A stretch of DNA of 40,601 nucleotides from Akkermansiaceae bacterium. Lineage in GTDB: Bacteria > Verrucomicrobiota > Verrucomicrobiia > Verrucomicrobiales > Akkermansiaceae. The stretch is taken from the NCBI GenBank assembly GCA_903837825.1, contig CAILVZ010000288.1, positions 1 through 40,601 on the forward strand. Reading direction: 5' to 3'. This document shows positions 1-8,468 of the stretch, piece after piece. The notes below the pieces were generated by a model. The model made no database searches. It saw nothing but the letters and a program-made list of their open reading frames with translations, and was not told where the DNA came from. Each line of letters opens with the position of its first letter. Position 1 is the first letter of the stretch. A program made the translations under genes and the position numbers.

Positions 1-57
1 CCGTCCCCCCTCAACACCCCCCTCCCCTCCCACTCCCCCCCCATTACCATCACTTTT
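1..57. other. C-rich low-complexity window end
   Basis: The first bases are almost only C with scattered A and T, in several C-runs of five to eight. Nothing similar occurs elsewhere in the window. It is not convincingly coding. It looks like low-quality sequence at a contig end rather than a biological feature, but that is an inference from composition only. Confidence 0.5.
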
Positions 58-262
58 CCCAGCTCGGTGCGCCCTCGCCGAGCTCATCGGCGAGCAGGGA
101 CCCCCTGGTCACGGCCGCGGGGCCAACAGGTTGCGCGCGTGGATTCAGCACAAGGACAGGGCGAAAACGCACGTACCTAGGCAGCGTGGTGAGAAAATTA
201 TAGTTGAGTCGCAAATAGTCTAGTTGCGTCAAATTCCCGAACACGCCGCTGCTTTTTACCTC
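53..262 (-). pseudogene. leucine-rich-repeat fragment, probably chimeric
   Basis: On the minus strand, positions about 179-250 read as one clean leucine-rich repeat: GVFGNLTQL, then DYLRLNYN, then FLTTLP, which fits the LxxLxxLxLxxNxLxxLP pattern. The frame stays open to a stop near 50, but the last 40 residues no longer look like repeats. Upstream, the same frame runs into the antisense of the epimerase, where it makes no protein sense. The repeat and the epimerase homology therefore meet at about 243-260 in opposite orientations. This could be a misassembled or contaminating contig end, or a real rearrangement. One repeat unit is weak evidence, so confidence is limited. Confidence 0.35.
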
Positions 263-791
263 CAGCACCTCGGTGTATGCGCAGACCGATGGTTCGGTCG
301 TGACCGAGGAAAGTCCAGCGATCCCCGACCGGGAAACGGGGAGTTTGTTGCTTGAGGCCGAGCGGGTGGTGCTGGCGGCACGGGGGGTGGTTACGCGGTT
401 GGCGGGCATTTATGGCCCTGGCCGTAGCGTTTTGCTGAAGAAATTCTTGGCTGGCGAGGCGGTCATCGAGGAAGAGGGTCGGCGATGGATCAACCAGATT
501 CATCGGGACGACGCCGCGCGTGCGATTTTTCATTTGGCGGCCGATGTCGCAGGTTCGGCGGGTGAGGTTTTCAACCTGTGCGATTCGCATCCGATTTCAC
601 AGCGCGTTTGTTACGAGCGACTTGGGGAGATTTTCGGCCTGCCGCTGCCACCATCGGGTCCGCGGGACTTGAATCGCAAACGGGGATGGACCCACAAAAG
701 CGTCTCAAACCAAAAACTCCGCGCGACTGGATGGCAGCCGATTTTCCCGTGTTTCACGGATGCGGCCGAGTCGGTTGCGGCCACCTTGTGA
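243..791 (+). CDS. SDR-family NAD(P)-dependent epimerase/dehydratase, 5' truncated
   Basis: This is the C-terminal two thirds of an extended short-chain dehydrogenase/reductase. The frame begins in a TSSTSVYA segment, the usual Ser/Tyr strand of extended SDRs after the Rossmann core. It continues with an acidic EESP turn and a TGSLLLEAE helix. RLAGIYGPGRS, then WINQIHRDDAARAI and a GEVFNLCD strand follow, all typical of the sugar-nucleotide epimerase/YeeZ-like group. The N-terminal GxxGxxG cofactor motif is absent: a stop lies in frame at 216-218, and the sequence before 243 belongs to something else. A GTG at 273 could serve as a formal start but would still lack the cofactor-binding half. 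The ORF ends 51 bp before pheS. Substrate cannot be told. The protein is non-functional as it stands unless the left end is misassembled. Confidence 0.75.
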   Translation, partial: TPLLFTSSTSVYAQTDGSVVTEESPAIPDRETGSLLLEAERVVLAARGVVTRLAGIYGPGRSVLLKKFLAGEAVIEEEGRRWINQIHRDDAARAIFHLAADVAGSAGEVFNLCDSHPISQRVCYERLGEIFGLPLPPSGPRDLNRKRGWTHKSVSNQKLRATGWQPIFPCFTDAAESVAATL

Positions 792-842
792 AGCTTGGCT
801 TTGACCGCCGCCGAGTTTCCGTCTATTCCCTTCAGCTTTCCC

Positions 843-1859
843 ATGAAGGAGCAAATCGAAGCCATCCAAACTGAAGCGCTTGCGCAAATCGCCACCGCCG
901 GTGACGAGCGTTCGCTCGATGACGCACGCGTGGCCGTGCTCGGCAAAAAAGGCACCCTTACGCTGGTCGCCGCCAGCATCAAGGACGTGCCCAAAGAAGA
1001 CAAAGCCGCCGTCGGCCAACTCCTCAACGCCGCACGAACCGTCATCACCGTGGCCCTTGAGGAGAAACAAGTGATCCTGCGCGAGGTTGCAGACCGTGCG
1101 GCGCTCGAGGGGATCGATGTGACGCTGCCTGCCCGCCAGCTTGCCGTTGGGTCGCTTCACCCGCTCACCTTGATCCGCGACCAAGCGATCGGGATTCTCC
1201 GCCGCATGGGCTTCGCACTCGCCGAGGGACCCGAGATCGAGGATGAATTCCATTGCTTCGATGCGCTCAACACTCCAGCCGACCATCCAGCTCGAAACGA
1301 GAAGGATACCTTTTATTTCGACTCCGGAAAATTGCTCCGCACGCACACGTCGAGCGTTCAAGTCCGGACGATGGAAGCCCAAGCGCCGCCGATCCGGATC
1401 ATCGCGCCCGGTTCCGCCTACCGCCGTGATGAGATTGATGCCACCCACCTCTCGGTGTTCAATCAACTGGAGGGACTCTATGTGGGCACAGATGTCTCGC
1501 TGCCCGACCTCAAGGGAACATTGGAATACTTCCTCCGCGAGTTGTTTGGCACCAGTACCGAAGTGCGCTTCCGCCCGCATTTCTTTCCGTTCACCGAACC
1601 GAGCTTTGAGATCGATGTCAAACTGACCATCAAAGGCCAGGCGCCACGATGGATCGAGGTCGCGGGCTGCGGCATGGTCGATCCCGCCGTGTTTGACGCC
1701 ATCAATCGCTCCCGCAAGGACGATGCCTTCGACTCTGAAAAGGTCACGGGATTCGCCTTTGGCATGGGACTTGATCGCCTCGCGATGATCCGTTGGGGCA
1801 TCAAGGACATCCGGCTTCTCATCGAAAATGATGTTCGGTTCCTCAAGCAGTTTGCCTAA
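843..1859 (+). CDS. pheS: phenylalanyl-tRNA synthetase alpha subunit
   Basis: Catalytic subunit of the alpha2-beta2 class II synthetase that charges tRNA-Phe in the cytoplasm. The 338 residues have the normal bacterial length. An N-terminal coiled-coil arm (1-85) is followed by the class II core. GSLHP is at 103, NTPADHPAR at 143 and a THTS turn at 168. Motif 2 with GSAYRRDEIDATH is at 190-202, RPHFFPFTEPS at 244, and motif 3 GFAFGMGLDR at 303-312. I chose the ATG at 843 because homology starts there; an in-frame TTG at 795 would add 16 residues of no family resemblance. No Shine-Dalgarno is visible. pheT follows after 68 bp, so the two are probably co-transcribed. I see no T-box or attenuator upstream. 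Confidence 0.97.
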   Translation: MKEQIEAIQTEALAQIATAGDERSLDDARVAVLGKKGTLTLVAASIKDVPKEDKAAVGQLLNAARTVITVALEEKQVILREVADRAALEGIDVTLPARQLAVGSLHPLTLIRDQAIGILRRMGFALAEGPEIEDEFHCFDALNTPADHPARNEKDTFYFDSGKLLRTHTSSVQVRTMEAQAPPIRIIAPGSAYRRDEIDATHLSVFNQLEGLYVGTDVSLPDLKGTLEYFLRELFGTSTEVRFRPHFFPFTEPSFEIDVKLTIKGQAPRWIEVAGCGMVDPAVFDAINRSRKDDAFDSEKVTGFAFGMGLDRLAMIRWGIKDIRLLIENDVRFLKQFA

Positions 1860-1927
1860 CAATATCTAGTGACTCACCTCGTGCGTTCAACGCCCCTGCG
1901 TTTCGATTCATCCACTCTCTCCTTCTC

Positions 1928-4306
1928 ATGAATGTTTCTCTCAACTGGCTCGCCACTCATCTCGACCTCGCTGGCAAATCGATTAAGGAAATCGATGACC
2001 TATTCACCTTCGCAGGAGTTGAGGTGGAGGGCATCGTACCCAAAGGCATCACTTCGGAAAAAATCGTGGTGGCGCAGATCAAGGAAGCCGTCCAACACCC
2101 AAATGCGGATCGTTTGAAGGTCACCCAAGTCGATGCCGGCGAGGGCACACTCCGCCAGATTGTTTGCGGGGCACAAAACTACAAGGTGGGCGATAAGGTT
2201 CCCTGTGCGCTTCCCGGTGCTGAGCTTCCCGGCGGATTCACCATTGGTGAGACGGTGATGCGCAAGGTGGAATCCAAGGGCATGCTTTGCTCCGCAAGTG
2301 AAATCGGACTCCCTCCCGGTGAGGATGGACTCCTCATTCTTCCGGCGGACGCAGAAATCGGCAAGCCGGCCAAGCTGCTCTTTGATTCCGATGTCCTGTT
2401 AGAACTCGAAGTCACCCCGAATCGGCCAGATCTTCTGAGCCATTACGGGATGGCGCGCGAGTTGGCCACCTTGCTCAAGACGCCTCTGAAGCCATTAGAA
2501 ATGCCAGCGGTCACGACCGTCGCCGCGTCGTCGATCCAGAACGATGCTCCCGCCGCGTGTCCGCTTTACACCGCGGTTCGAATTTCAGGAGTCAAGGTGC
2601 AGGAGAGTCCCGCTTGGCTCAAACAGCGGCTCGAATCGATCGGGCTTCGGCCGATCAATCAAATTGTCGATGTCACTAACTTCGTGTTGCACGAGCTGGG
2701 GCAACCGCTTCACGCCTTCGATGCCGCCAAACTCAGCGGCGACATCGTGGTGCGCCATGCGAATGAAGGCGAAGTCTTCCTCGCGCACGATGAGTCTGAA
2801 CACACGCTGACCGCAGACGATCTTCTGATTTCCGATGCCTCGGGTGCTGCCCTCGCACTTGCCGGAGTGATGGGTGGCCTTCATAGCGGGGTGACGGAAA
2901 CGACCACGGATATTCTGTTGGAATCCGCGTATTTTACTCCTCAAGGAATTCGCCGCACCTCACGCCGCACGGCGCTTTCCTCAGACTCGTCCTACCGCTT
3001 CGAGCGTGGGGTCGATCCACAAGGGATTCTAACCGCCTCTGCCCTTGCCACCAAGCTCATCCTTGAACTCGCAGGTGGCAGTGCCGAGGCAAGCATTCAA
3101 GTGGCGGGTGAGGCTCCAGTCTTGACCCAGCCCGTCGTGCTTGATGCGCAGAAGTTAGATCAACTCATGGGTCGCTCGATCGCGCTACCTGCTGCAGAGG
3201 AAATCCTGACACGGCTTGGGTTAATCAAGCTAGCCGATGGTGCATGGGATGTCCCCTCGTTCCGCGCAGATCTTCAACGTCACATTGATCTCGTCGAGGA
3301 AATCGCGCGCGTCCACGGGCTAGCCAATGTGCCTTCTCGTTTTCTTGGTGCCTTCGTTCCTGCGAGTCCAGTCGATGCGGCCTACGACGCTGACATGGTG
3401 CTTCGCCGCCGCCTTGCAGCGCTCGGATTGCACGAGTGCCAAACGATCAAGCTCATTTCGGACGCCCAAGTTGCGGATGTCCTCCCGCTGCGCCCGCTTC
3501 AAGATGGCGACGTGATCCGAGTGAAGTTACCACTCAGTGAAGATCACGCCGTGATGCGTCCAAGCATCGTCCCTGGCCTGATCGTATCCGCTGCTAGAAA
3601 TGTCCGTCAACAAGCGAAGTCGCTGCGCTTCTTCGAAATGGGCCGGGTGTTCCGCAATGCCGGTGGTGGCAAGGCCAAGGATCAGGAAAGTGAAACACTC
3701 GCCATCTTGCTCTCCGGATCGAACCTGCCGACGGGCTGGGCGCAAGCCGACCGCCACGCCGACCTCTATGACCTCAAAGGCATTCTTTCCGCTCTGTTAG
3801 GTGAGCGAAAAATCACCTTCGCTGCCAAGGAACGTGCGGGATTTGTCCTTGCCAGCGAAATCAAAGTGGACGACCAAAACATCGGTGTCTTCGCTCGCTT
3901 GATGCCGGCGCGCGAGCGCGAACTCGATTTCACATCGGCCGTTTATGTGGCCGAACTTGACCTTGGGAAAATCCGCAAGCTCCTCAACGGCATCAGCCAC
4001 GTCGAGGATCTGCCGCAGTTCCCCGGCTCCTCGCGCGATGCGGCCATGGAGCTCCCCATCGCCACGCCGAATGCCAAAATCGAAGCGGTCATCGCCAAAC
4101 TCGCCGAGCCCTTGTTGGTTTCCGCCGAGTGCTTCGATGTCTTCACTGATGCTTCAGGAATCAAGATCGCCGCCGAAAGTAAATCGGTCGCGTATCGATT
4201 CCACTATCGCGAACCGTCCCGGACACTCAAGGCGGAGGAAATCGACGCCGCTCACCAGAACGTGCTCGATGCCTTGGTCAAGGGGCTCGACGTGAAGTTC
4301 CGTTGA
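1928..4306 (+). CDS. pheT: phenylalanyl-tRNA synthetase beta subunit
   Basis: Beta subunit of PheRS, needed for tRNA binding and for editing of mis-charged Tyr-tRNA-Phe. The 792 residues show the full bacterial layout. An N-terminal piece begins MNVSLNWL. The EMAP/OB-fold tRNA-binding domain (about 40-150) contains HPNADRLKV and KGMLCSASEIGL. VTPNRPDLLSHYG opens the B3/B4 editing domain (to about 390), and a B5 DNA-binding-like domain follows (about 395-470). The C-terminal FDX-ACB anticodon-binding domain (about 700-792) includes FPGSSRDAAME and a final FHYREPSRTL. The start is preceded by a pyrimidine-rich leader with no Shine-Dalgarno. It is the last gene of its unit; an inverted repeat follows the stop. 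Confidence 0.97.
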   Translation: MNVSLNWLATHLDLAGKSIKEIDDLFTFAGVEVEGIVPKGITSEKIVVAQIKEAVQHPNADRLKVTQVDAGEGTLRQIVCGAQNYKVGDKVPCALPGAELPGGFTIGETVMRKVESKGMLCSASEIGLPPGEDGLLILPADAEIGKPAKLLFDSDVLLELEVTPNRPDLLSHYGMARELATLLKTPLKPLEMPAVTTVAASSIQNDAPAACPLYTAVRISGVKVQESPAWLKQRLESIGLRPINQIVDVTNFVLHELGQPLHAFDAAKLSGDIVVRHANEGEVFLAHDESEHTLTADDLLISDASGAALALAGVMGGLHSGVTETTTDILLESAYFTPQGIRRTSRRTALSSDSSYRFERGVDPQGILTASALATKLILELAGGSAEASIQVAGEAPVLTQPVVLDAQKLDQLMGRSIALPAAEEILTRLGLIKLADGAWDVPSFRADLQRHIDLVEEIARVHGLANVPSRFLGAFVPASPVDAAYDADMVLRRRLAALGLHECQTIKLISDAQVADVLPLRPLQDGDVIRVKLPLSEDHAVMRPSIVPGLIVSAARNVRQQAKSLRFFEMGRVFRNAGGGKAKDQESETLAILLSGSNLPTGWAQADRHADLYDLKGILSALLGERKITFAAKERAGFVLASEIKVDDQNIGVFARLMPARERELDFTSAVYVAELDLGKIRKLLNGISHVEDLPQFPGSSRDAAMELPIATPNAKIEAVIAKLAEPLLVSAECFDVFTDASGIKIAAESKSVAYRFHYREPSRTLKAEEIDAAHQNVLDALVKGLDVKFR

Positions 4307-4313
4307 ATCGGAG

Positions 4314-4346
4314 CGGCCCACACATTCTAACGGAATCGGTGGGCCG
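4314..4346. terminator. inverted repeat between convergent pheT and terC
   Basis: CGGCCCAC at 4314-4321 pairs perfectly with GTGGGCCG at 4339-4346. Inside the loop, ATTC (4324-4327) can pair with GAAT (4333-4336). It begins 8 bp after the pheT stop and ends 15 bp before the terC stop, so it could end transcription from both sides. There is no clear T-run on either side, so a rho-independent role is uncertain. Confidence 0.5.
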
Positions 4347-4360
4347 GGGCTGAAAGTCCG

Positions 4361-5173
4361 TTAGATTTCTGCGGCTGCAGGCGGTGGATTTTTCGATCTC
4401 ACGCGCAGGTTGAGCATCTCCACGGCAAGTGAGAACACCATGGAGAAATAGATGTAGCCCTTGGGCACGTGGAAATGCAGCGCCTCCGCCATGAGTGCGG
4501 TGCCGATCATGATCAGGAAAGAAAGTGCGAGCATTTTGACCGATGGGTGGCGCGAGACAAAGGCGCTGATCGCACCCGAGGCAAGCATCATCACGGCGAT
4601 TGAGATCACCACGGCGGTCATCATCAACGAGACGCGGCTTGGGTCGTTAACCATGCCGACCGCAGTGATCACCGAATCTAACGAGAAGATGATGTCGATC
4701 ATCGCGATCTGAATCAGCACCGAGCCGAAGCTTGCGCCGGCCTTGCTGCTCACGTTCGCATCGTCGTGGCCTTCCAGGCTGTGATGGATTTCCTTTGTCG
4801 ATTTCCAGATGAGGAAAAACCCACCACCGAGGAGGATGAGGTCCTTCCATGAAATCCCCAGTTGGCCACCGTGGCTAGAGGCCGTGGGAATCATGTCCCA
4901 AAGATTCGGATGAATGGGGATTTCAAAAAGCGCCGTCTTGAGGCCCATGATCCAACTGATCGAAAGCAGCAAAATCAACCGCGCAAACATCGCAAGGCTG
5001 AGGCCGAGCAATCGGCCATTCTTGCGCTGATGCTCGGGGAGGCGGTCCACCAAGATCGAGATGAAAACGATGTTGTCGATGCCAAGGACGATTTCCAACA
5101 AAGATAATGTTAGAAGTGCGCCCCACGCTTGTGGGTCGGCGATCCAGTTGAATTCAAGGATGGAAGCGATCAT
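4361..5173 (-). CDS. TerC/Alx-family integral membrane protein
   Basis: A 270-residue polytopic membrane protein of the TerC family, whose better-studied members (Alx, MeeY/MeeF) export manganese. Two family signatures are clear: EIVLGIDNIVFISIL at about 27-41 and MIDIIFSLDSVITAVGM in the second half. Each carries the buried Asp of the repeated metal-binding half. Seven or so hydrophobic segments are visible, with a charged loop (KSTKEIHHSLEGHDD) between the halves. The start codon overlaps the sufE stop by four bases (ATGA), so this is the last gene of a ubiA-like/sufE/terC unit. The yybP-ykoY riboswitch that often precedes such genes is not possible here because the upstream base pairs are coding. 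Substrate is inferred from the family only. Confidence 0.88.
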   Translation of the reverse strand: MIASILEFNWIADPQAWGALLTLSLLEIVLGIDNIVFISILVDRLPEHQRKNGRLLGLSLAMFARLILLLSISWIMGLKTALFEIPIHPNLWDMIPTASSHGGQLGISWKDLILLGGGFFLIWKSTKEIHHSLEGHDDANVSSKAGASFGSVLIQIAMIDIIFSLDSVITAVGMVNDPSRVSLMMTAVVISIAVMMLASGAISAFVSRHPSVKMLALSFLIMIGTALMAEALHFHVPKGYIYFSMVFSLAVEMLNLRVRSKNPPPAAAEI

Positions 5174-5589
5174 GGGAGTGTGGCGAATTCGAGGGCGCGT
5201 TGTTTCATTTGGTTGGCCATCAAGGTAAGGGCATTGGCGCGGGTGGGTGCGAGATGCTCCTTGAGGCCGGTTCGGTCGATGAAGCTCATGTCTGCGGTGA
5301 GAATGTCGTCTGGGGTCTCATTGCTGAGCACCTGGACGAACAACGCAATCATGCCCTTGGTGATCAGGGAATCCGAGTCGGCGACGAACTGGACTTTGCC
5401 GTCATGAAAGGTGGCGTCGATCCAGACTTGGGATTGGCAGCCTTTGATCAAGTGCGTGGGAGTTTTCGAGGCCTCGGCGAGGGGCGCGAGTTTTTTTCCA
5501 AGTCCGATCACGTATTCGTAGCGTTCGGTCCAGTCTTGGAAGAGCGCGAGTTCTTCGAGAAGGGTCTCCTGTTTGGCGGCGATGCTCAT
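5170..5589 (-). CDS. sufE: SufE-family cysteine desulfurase sulfur acceptor
   Basis: A 139-residue SufE protein that takes persulfide sulfur from a SufS-type cysteine desulfurase and hands it to the SufBCD Fe-S scaffold. The acceptor cysteine sits in KGCQSQVWID, at residue 51 with the chosen start. The preceding THLIKGC loop and the later LITKGMIALFVQVLSNETPDDIL segment match the family. I chose ATG at 5589; an upstream in-frame ATG at 5652 would add 21 Arg/Pro-rich residues and run into ubiA. No sufS or sufBCD is in the window, so this copy is detached from the main suf operon. It lies 46 bp after the ubiA-like stop and overlaps terC by four bases. Confidence 0.93.
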   Translation of the reverse strand: MSIAAKQETLLEELALFQDWTERYEYVIGLGKKLAPLAEASKTPTHLIKGCQSQVWIDATFHDGKVQFVADSDSLITKGMIALFVQVLSNETPDDILTADMSFIDRTGLKEHLAPTRANALTLMANQMKQRALEFATLP

Positions 5590-5635
5590 GCGTGGGAAGA
5601 GTGGAGCGCGGGAAGTCGGGAATCGCAAGCCCCGA

Positions 5636-6574
5636 TCAGGTTGCGGGCGCAAGTCGTTGCAGAAATAATGCGGAAAGGAATGCTAGGGGAGGGACCGCAA
5701 AACAGGCGAGGCCGAATGGTGAGCTCCATGCTGTTGCGCTGGATGTCAGGGTCAGCGCAATGGGCAAGAGCGCCATCGCATCGACGAGTGGGATTCCCGC
5801 GAGCAGGCTTGAAACGTGCCGCGGGACGGGCTTGCGGTGGAGTGTGAGACCAAGCGCGAGCCAAACCGCATATGGGATGAGACCCACCACGCCGAAACCC
5901 ACCGACTGGGTGAGTTGATAGGTCACGCCGAACATGAGAGCGGCTGTTAGGCCGAAAAGTGACCGTGAAACTCGCGACACCCACCGCGGAGGGTGCACCA
6001 TCGATTCGTGTCTCGCGCTGAGCGAGAGCCCTGCGATGTAGCAAAGCAGGCTGAGGGCCATGGCAGCGATCGTTGGGGACTGGAAACTACCCATGCCCGT
6101 TGCGGCGAATCCAAGCATGGGCAACAGCGCCCGGCAAAGGCCCATCGGGATGACCGCCCATGCGCTGCGTTTGTGCCAGATCGTGTAGACGAGGATGTTT
6201 GAAACGATCAACCCAGCGACCGCGGCGCATTCGCGATTGGCAGACGCCGCAAGCAGCACGCCAAGGGCAGCGAGAACTGCCGTTAAAATGAGATAGAGCG
6301 ACGGTGAAAAAAGTCCACGGGGTAGGGCGCGTTCGGGGCGGTGGCTCGCATCCCAAGTGCGATCCATCCAGTCGTTGAAGAAATTTCCCGCGACGTAGAG
6401 CGCTGTCCCAGCGGCGCTGAGTGAGAGGATGATCCCCCATGGCAACGGTCGGTGGTCGAGTTGACTCATACTCATTCCCACCGCGATGCCAAGCCAGACG
6501 TTGCTCACCACGCTCGGGATATTCGGCATCCGAGCGGTCGACAGCAGCGCGTGACATTTCCCTGAGCGGTTCAT
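5636..6574 (-). CDS. UbiA-family prenyltransferase, EboC-like
   Basis: A 312-residue polytopic membrane protein of the UbiA superfamily, which transfers polyprenyl chains from pyrophosphates to aromatic or other acceptors. The first Mg-pyrophosphate motif is clear: GNFFNDWMDRTWDASHRPERALP at about residues 63-85, an NDxxDxxxD type. The second motif is not a classical DxxD. Instead there is YTIWHKRSAWAVIPMGLCRALL, then LSLSARHES, which resembles the EboC branch linked to eustigmatophyte/bacterial ebo clusters. No other ebo gene is nearby, so acceptor and product are unknown. About eight or nine hydrophobic helices follow. I chose ATG at 6574; one at 6589 is possible. First gene of a three-gene minus-strand unit with sufE and terC. 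Confidence 0.8.
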   Translation of the reverse strand: MNRSGKCHALLSTARMPNIPSVVSNVWLGIAVGMSMSQLDHRPLPWGIILSLSAAGTALYVAGNFFNDWMDRTWDASHRPERALPRGLFSPSLYLILTAVLAALGVLLAASANRECAAVAGLIVSNILVYTIWHKRSAWAVIPMGLCRALLPMLGFAATGMGSFQSPTIAAMALSLLCYIAGLSLSARHESMVHPPRWVSRVSRSLFGLTAALMFGVTYQLTQSVGFGVVGLIPYAVWLALGLTLHRKPVPRHVSSLLAGIPLVDAMALLPIALTLTSSATAWSSPFGLACFAVPPLAFLSALFLQRLAPAT

Positions 6575-6737
6575 TGTTAGGCACAGCATGCGCGAAAATC
6601 ACTGACTCTCCCAATCAAAAAATTCCTCATGAAAGACGGCCTACTCTTCCTTCGCCTCTTACCAGCATGAGCGTTTGATTTCGCGCACGGGTAGCTGGGT
6701 GGCGCGAATTTTTCTTGTGGTCGCTGGAGATCTGCCG

Positions 6738-7493
6738 ATGGATGGTGGGGCAATGGATTCCTTGCTTTCAGTTCATGTCTTGGCGCTTTTGGCGGCACTC
6801 TGTATTGGGTTGTCCAAGGCTGGGTTCAGCGGGATCTCGATGGTTTCGGTGGTGCTATTTGCGGATCTTTATGGACCGAAGGCATCGGTGGGCTTGGCCT
6901 TGCCCTTGCTGATTGCGGCGGATCTCATGGCATTCCCTGCATTTGCGAAATACGGATCGTGGCGGCCGGTTTGGAAATTGCTGCTGCCCGCCTTGGTCGG
7001 GATCGCGGTGGGGTGGTGGGTTCTGGGTGGGATTTCTGAAGCCAGCGTGCGGCGGTCGATCGGGGCCTGCGTGCTGTTGATGGTGGCGTTACAGGTGTTC
7101 CGGCAATGGAATCCTGCGGGCTTCGACCGCTTGGCGGGATCATCGCGCTTCAGTGTGGGCGCTGGGGTGTTAGGAGGGTTTGCCACGATGCTGGCTAATG
7201 CTGCGGGGCCGGTGATTCAATTCTATCTGATGGCAAAAAAAGTTCCCAAGATGGAATTGGTCGGCATCGGCGCACGGTTTTTTCTGCTCATCAATTTGCT
7301 CAAATTGCCGCTGAATGCGCACTTGTCACTCGTGACGATGGATTCGTTGCGTGAGAATCTAACACTTCTGCCTGCGGTGGCGCTTGGGATTTTTGGAGGC
7401 AAGGCGATGTTGCGTCATGTGCCACAGCGCATCTTCGAGAAGATGATCGTGATCTTCGCGGTTCTCGCGGGCTTCCGGATGTTGCTCTGGTAA
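6738..7493 (+). CDS. TauE/SafE-family sulfite/organic anion exporter-like permease
   Basis: A 251-residue membrane protein of the TauE/SafE (DUF81) family, which moves sulfite, sulfoacetate or related small anions. The N-terminal family motif is GLSKAGFSGISMVSV. The matching motif of the second half is GGFATMLANAAGPVIQFYLMAKKVPK. Seven or eight hydrophobic helices are visible. The frame is open back to a TTG at 6675, but the extra stretch is not family-like. ATG at 6738 is preceded by GGAG eight bases upstream, one of the few Shine-Dalgarno-like sites in the window; ATG at 6753 is also possible. It converges on the M50 protease with only six bases between stops. Substrate cannot be assigned. 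Confidence 0.88.
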   Translation: MDGGAMDSLLSVHVLALLAALCIGLSKAGFSGISMVSVVLFADLYGPKASVGLALPLLIAADLMAFPAFAKYGSWRPVWKLLLPALVGIAVGWWVLGGISEASVRRSIGACVLLMVALQVFRQWNPAGFDRLAGSSRFSVGAGVLGGFATMLANAAGPVIQFYLMAKKVPKMELVGIGARFFLLINLLKLPLNAHLSLVTMDSLRENLTLLPAVALGIFGGKAMLRHVPQRIFEKMIVIFAVLAGFRMLLW

Positions 7494-7499
7494 AAAATT

Positions 7500-8135
7500 C
7501 TAACGCTCGCTCAGCGTCTTCAGTGCCTGATGCGCTTTCCACGCATACATCCCAAGGATGATCGGGAAGATGAACGATGAATACTGCGTAAACATCCAGA
7601 AGCCCACGACGGCGGCGACGACGATGGTCGTCCAGAGCGTGATCTTGATGCGTGCGGGGCCGAGCACCGAGTTGAGCATGTGGCCGCCATCGAGGGGGAG
7701 GATGGGAAGTAGATTGAGAGCCGCCCAGAAAAAGCTGATGACCATGAGAACGTTCAGAAAGTGTTTCCCCTCACGGGTTACGCTTTCCAAGCGGTTGAGT
7801 AACAGGAAAGTTGCGAGGGCGAGGGTGATTTGGACCAGAGGGCCGGCGGCGGTGACGAGGAAGTTTTGCCAGCGTTTGAAATTTCTCCCTGAGTGGACGG
7901 CATAGCCACCGAAAGCTTGCAATGAAATGGCGCTGTGAGCTCCGAAGGCCCGAGCGGTCAAGGCGTGGCCAAGTTCGTGGGTCAAGATCGAGATGAATCC
8001 GGCGAGCACGAAAAGCACGACTCGGAAGATCCCGATCATGCTATCCGCCCGATCGGCGCCGCCGAGCAGCACGAGGGAGACCCAGAAAAACGGTTGGACC
8101 TCGACTGGGATCCCAAAGATGGAGAAGCGAAACAT
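7500..8135 (-). CDS. M50-family site-2-type intramembrane metalloprotease
   Basis: A 211-residue integral membrane zinc protease. The zinc-binding helix HELGHAL lies in the third hydrophobic segment (about residues 56-62). The second zinc ligand motif is NLLPILPLDGGHML, the NxxPxxxLDG pattern of S2P proteases. There is no PDZ domain and no CBS domain, so it belongs to the short SpoIVFB/rhomboid-like-sized group often annotated as site-2 protease family. I chose the ATG at 8135 because MFRFSIFGIPVEVQPFFW is the usual N-terminus. The open frame upstream of it crosses the repeat region and is not protein-like. Its substrate, commonly an anti-sigma factor or membrane-bound regulator, cannot be inferred from the neighbours. 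Confidence 0.92.
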   Translation of the reverse strand: MFRFSIFGIPVEVQPFFWVSLVLLGGADRADSMIGIFRVVLFVLAGFISILTHELGHALTARAFGAHSAISLQAFGGYAVHSGRNFKRWQNFLVTAAGPLVQITLALATFLLLNRLESVTREGKHFLNVLMVISFFWAALNLLPILPLDGGHMLNSVLGPARIKITLWTTIVVAAVVGFWMFTQYSSFIFPIILGMYAWKAHQALKTLSER

Positions 8136-8255
8136 CGTGGAGGATGGGTAGTCGAAGACCCGGCTTCGCGCAAGGCTGGTGAGATGGATTGAGGGGCAGG
8201 CTGCCAAGCAAGGATTCGCTTTCTGCGGGAGGCCCGAGGCCCTCAAAGCGAATCC

Positions 8256-8468
8256 GCGACGCGAGGGAATGAAGAGCTCCGCACTCCGGAGTGCGCGAAG
8301 CTCTGCTCGCGCCCGGTGGTCGTTCCGGCTCTGCCGGATGGGGTACGGAGTTCTTCGGGTGTGATGTGGCGACGCGCGGGAAAGAAGAGCTCCGCACCAC
8401 ATGGAGCAGAGCTCCATCCACCACGGCGGCAGCAGAGCGGCCGCACTCCGGAGTGCTCTGCTCGCGCC
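8256..8468. repeat. intergenic palindromic repeat cluster
   Basis: The 463 bp between the M50 gene and the HTH-like gene hold no convincing ORF but a nest of short repeats. A 28-bp direct repeat occurs at 8256-8283 and 8369-8396 with two mismatches. The perfect palindrome GCACTCCGGAGTGC is present at 8281-8294 and again at 8443-8456. GCTCTGCTCGCGCC follows both palindromes (8300-8313 and 8455-8468). A hairpin ATGGAGC-AGA-GCTCCAT lies at 8401-8417. Together this looks like two or three decayed copies of a mobile or REP-like element of about 60-110 bp. The rest, 8136-8255 and 8469-8598, shows nothing I can name. Confidence 0.75.

Noticed and set aside
705..1862. 385-residue minus-strand open frame across pheS
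   Set aside because: It is the antisense of pheS, with no recognisable motif, and pheS homology on the plus strand is unambiguous.
1860..1927. Possible attenuator between pheS and pheT
   Set aside because: No stable inverted repeat or T-run in the 68-bp spacer.
5200..5847. 215-residue plus-strand open frame across sufE and the end of the ubiA-like gene
   Set aside because: Antisense of clear SufE and UbiA-like genes; no domain-like sequence.
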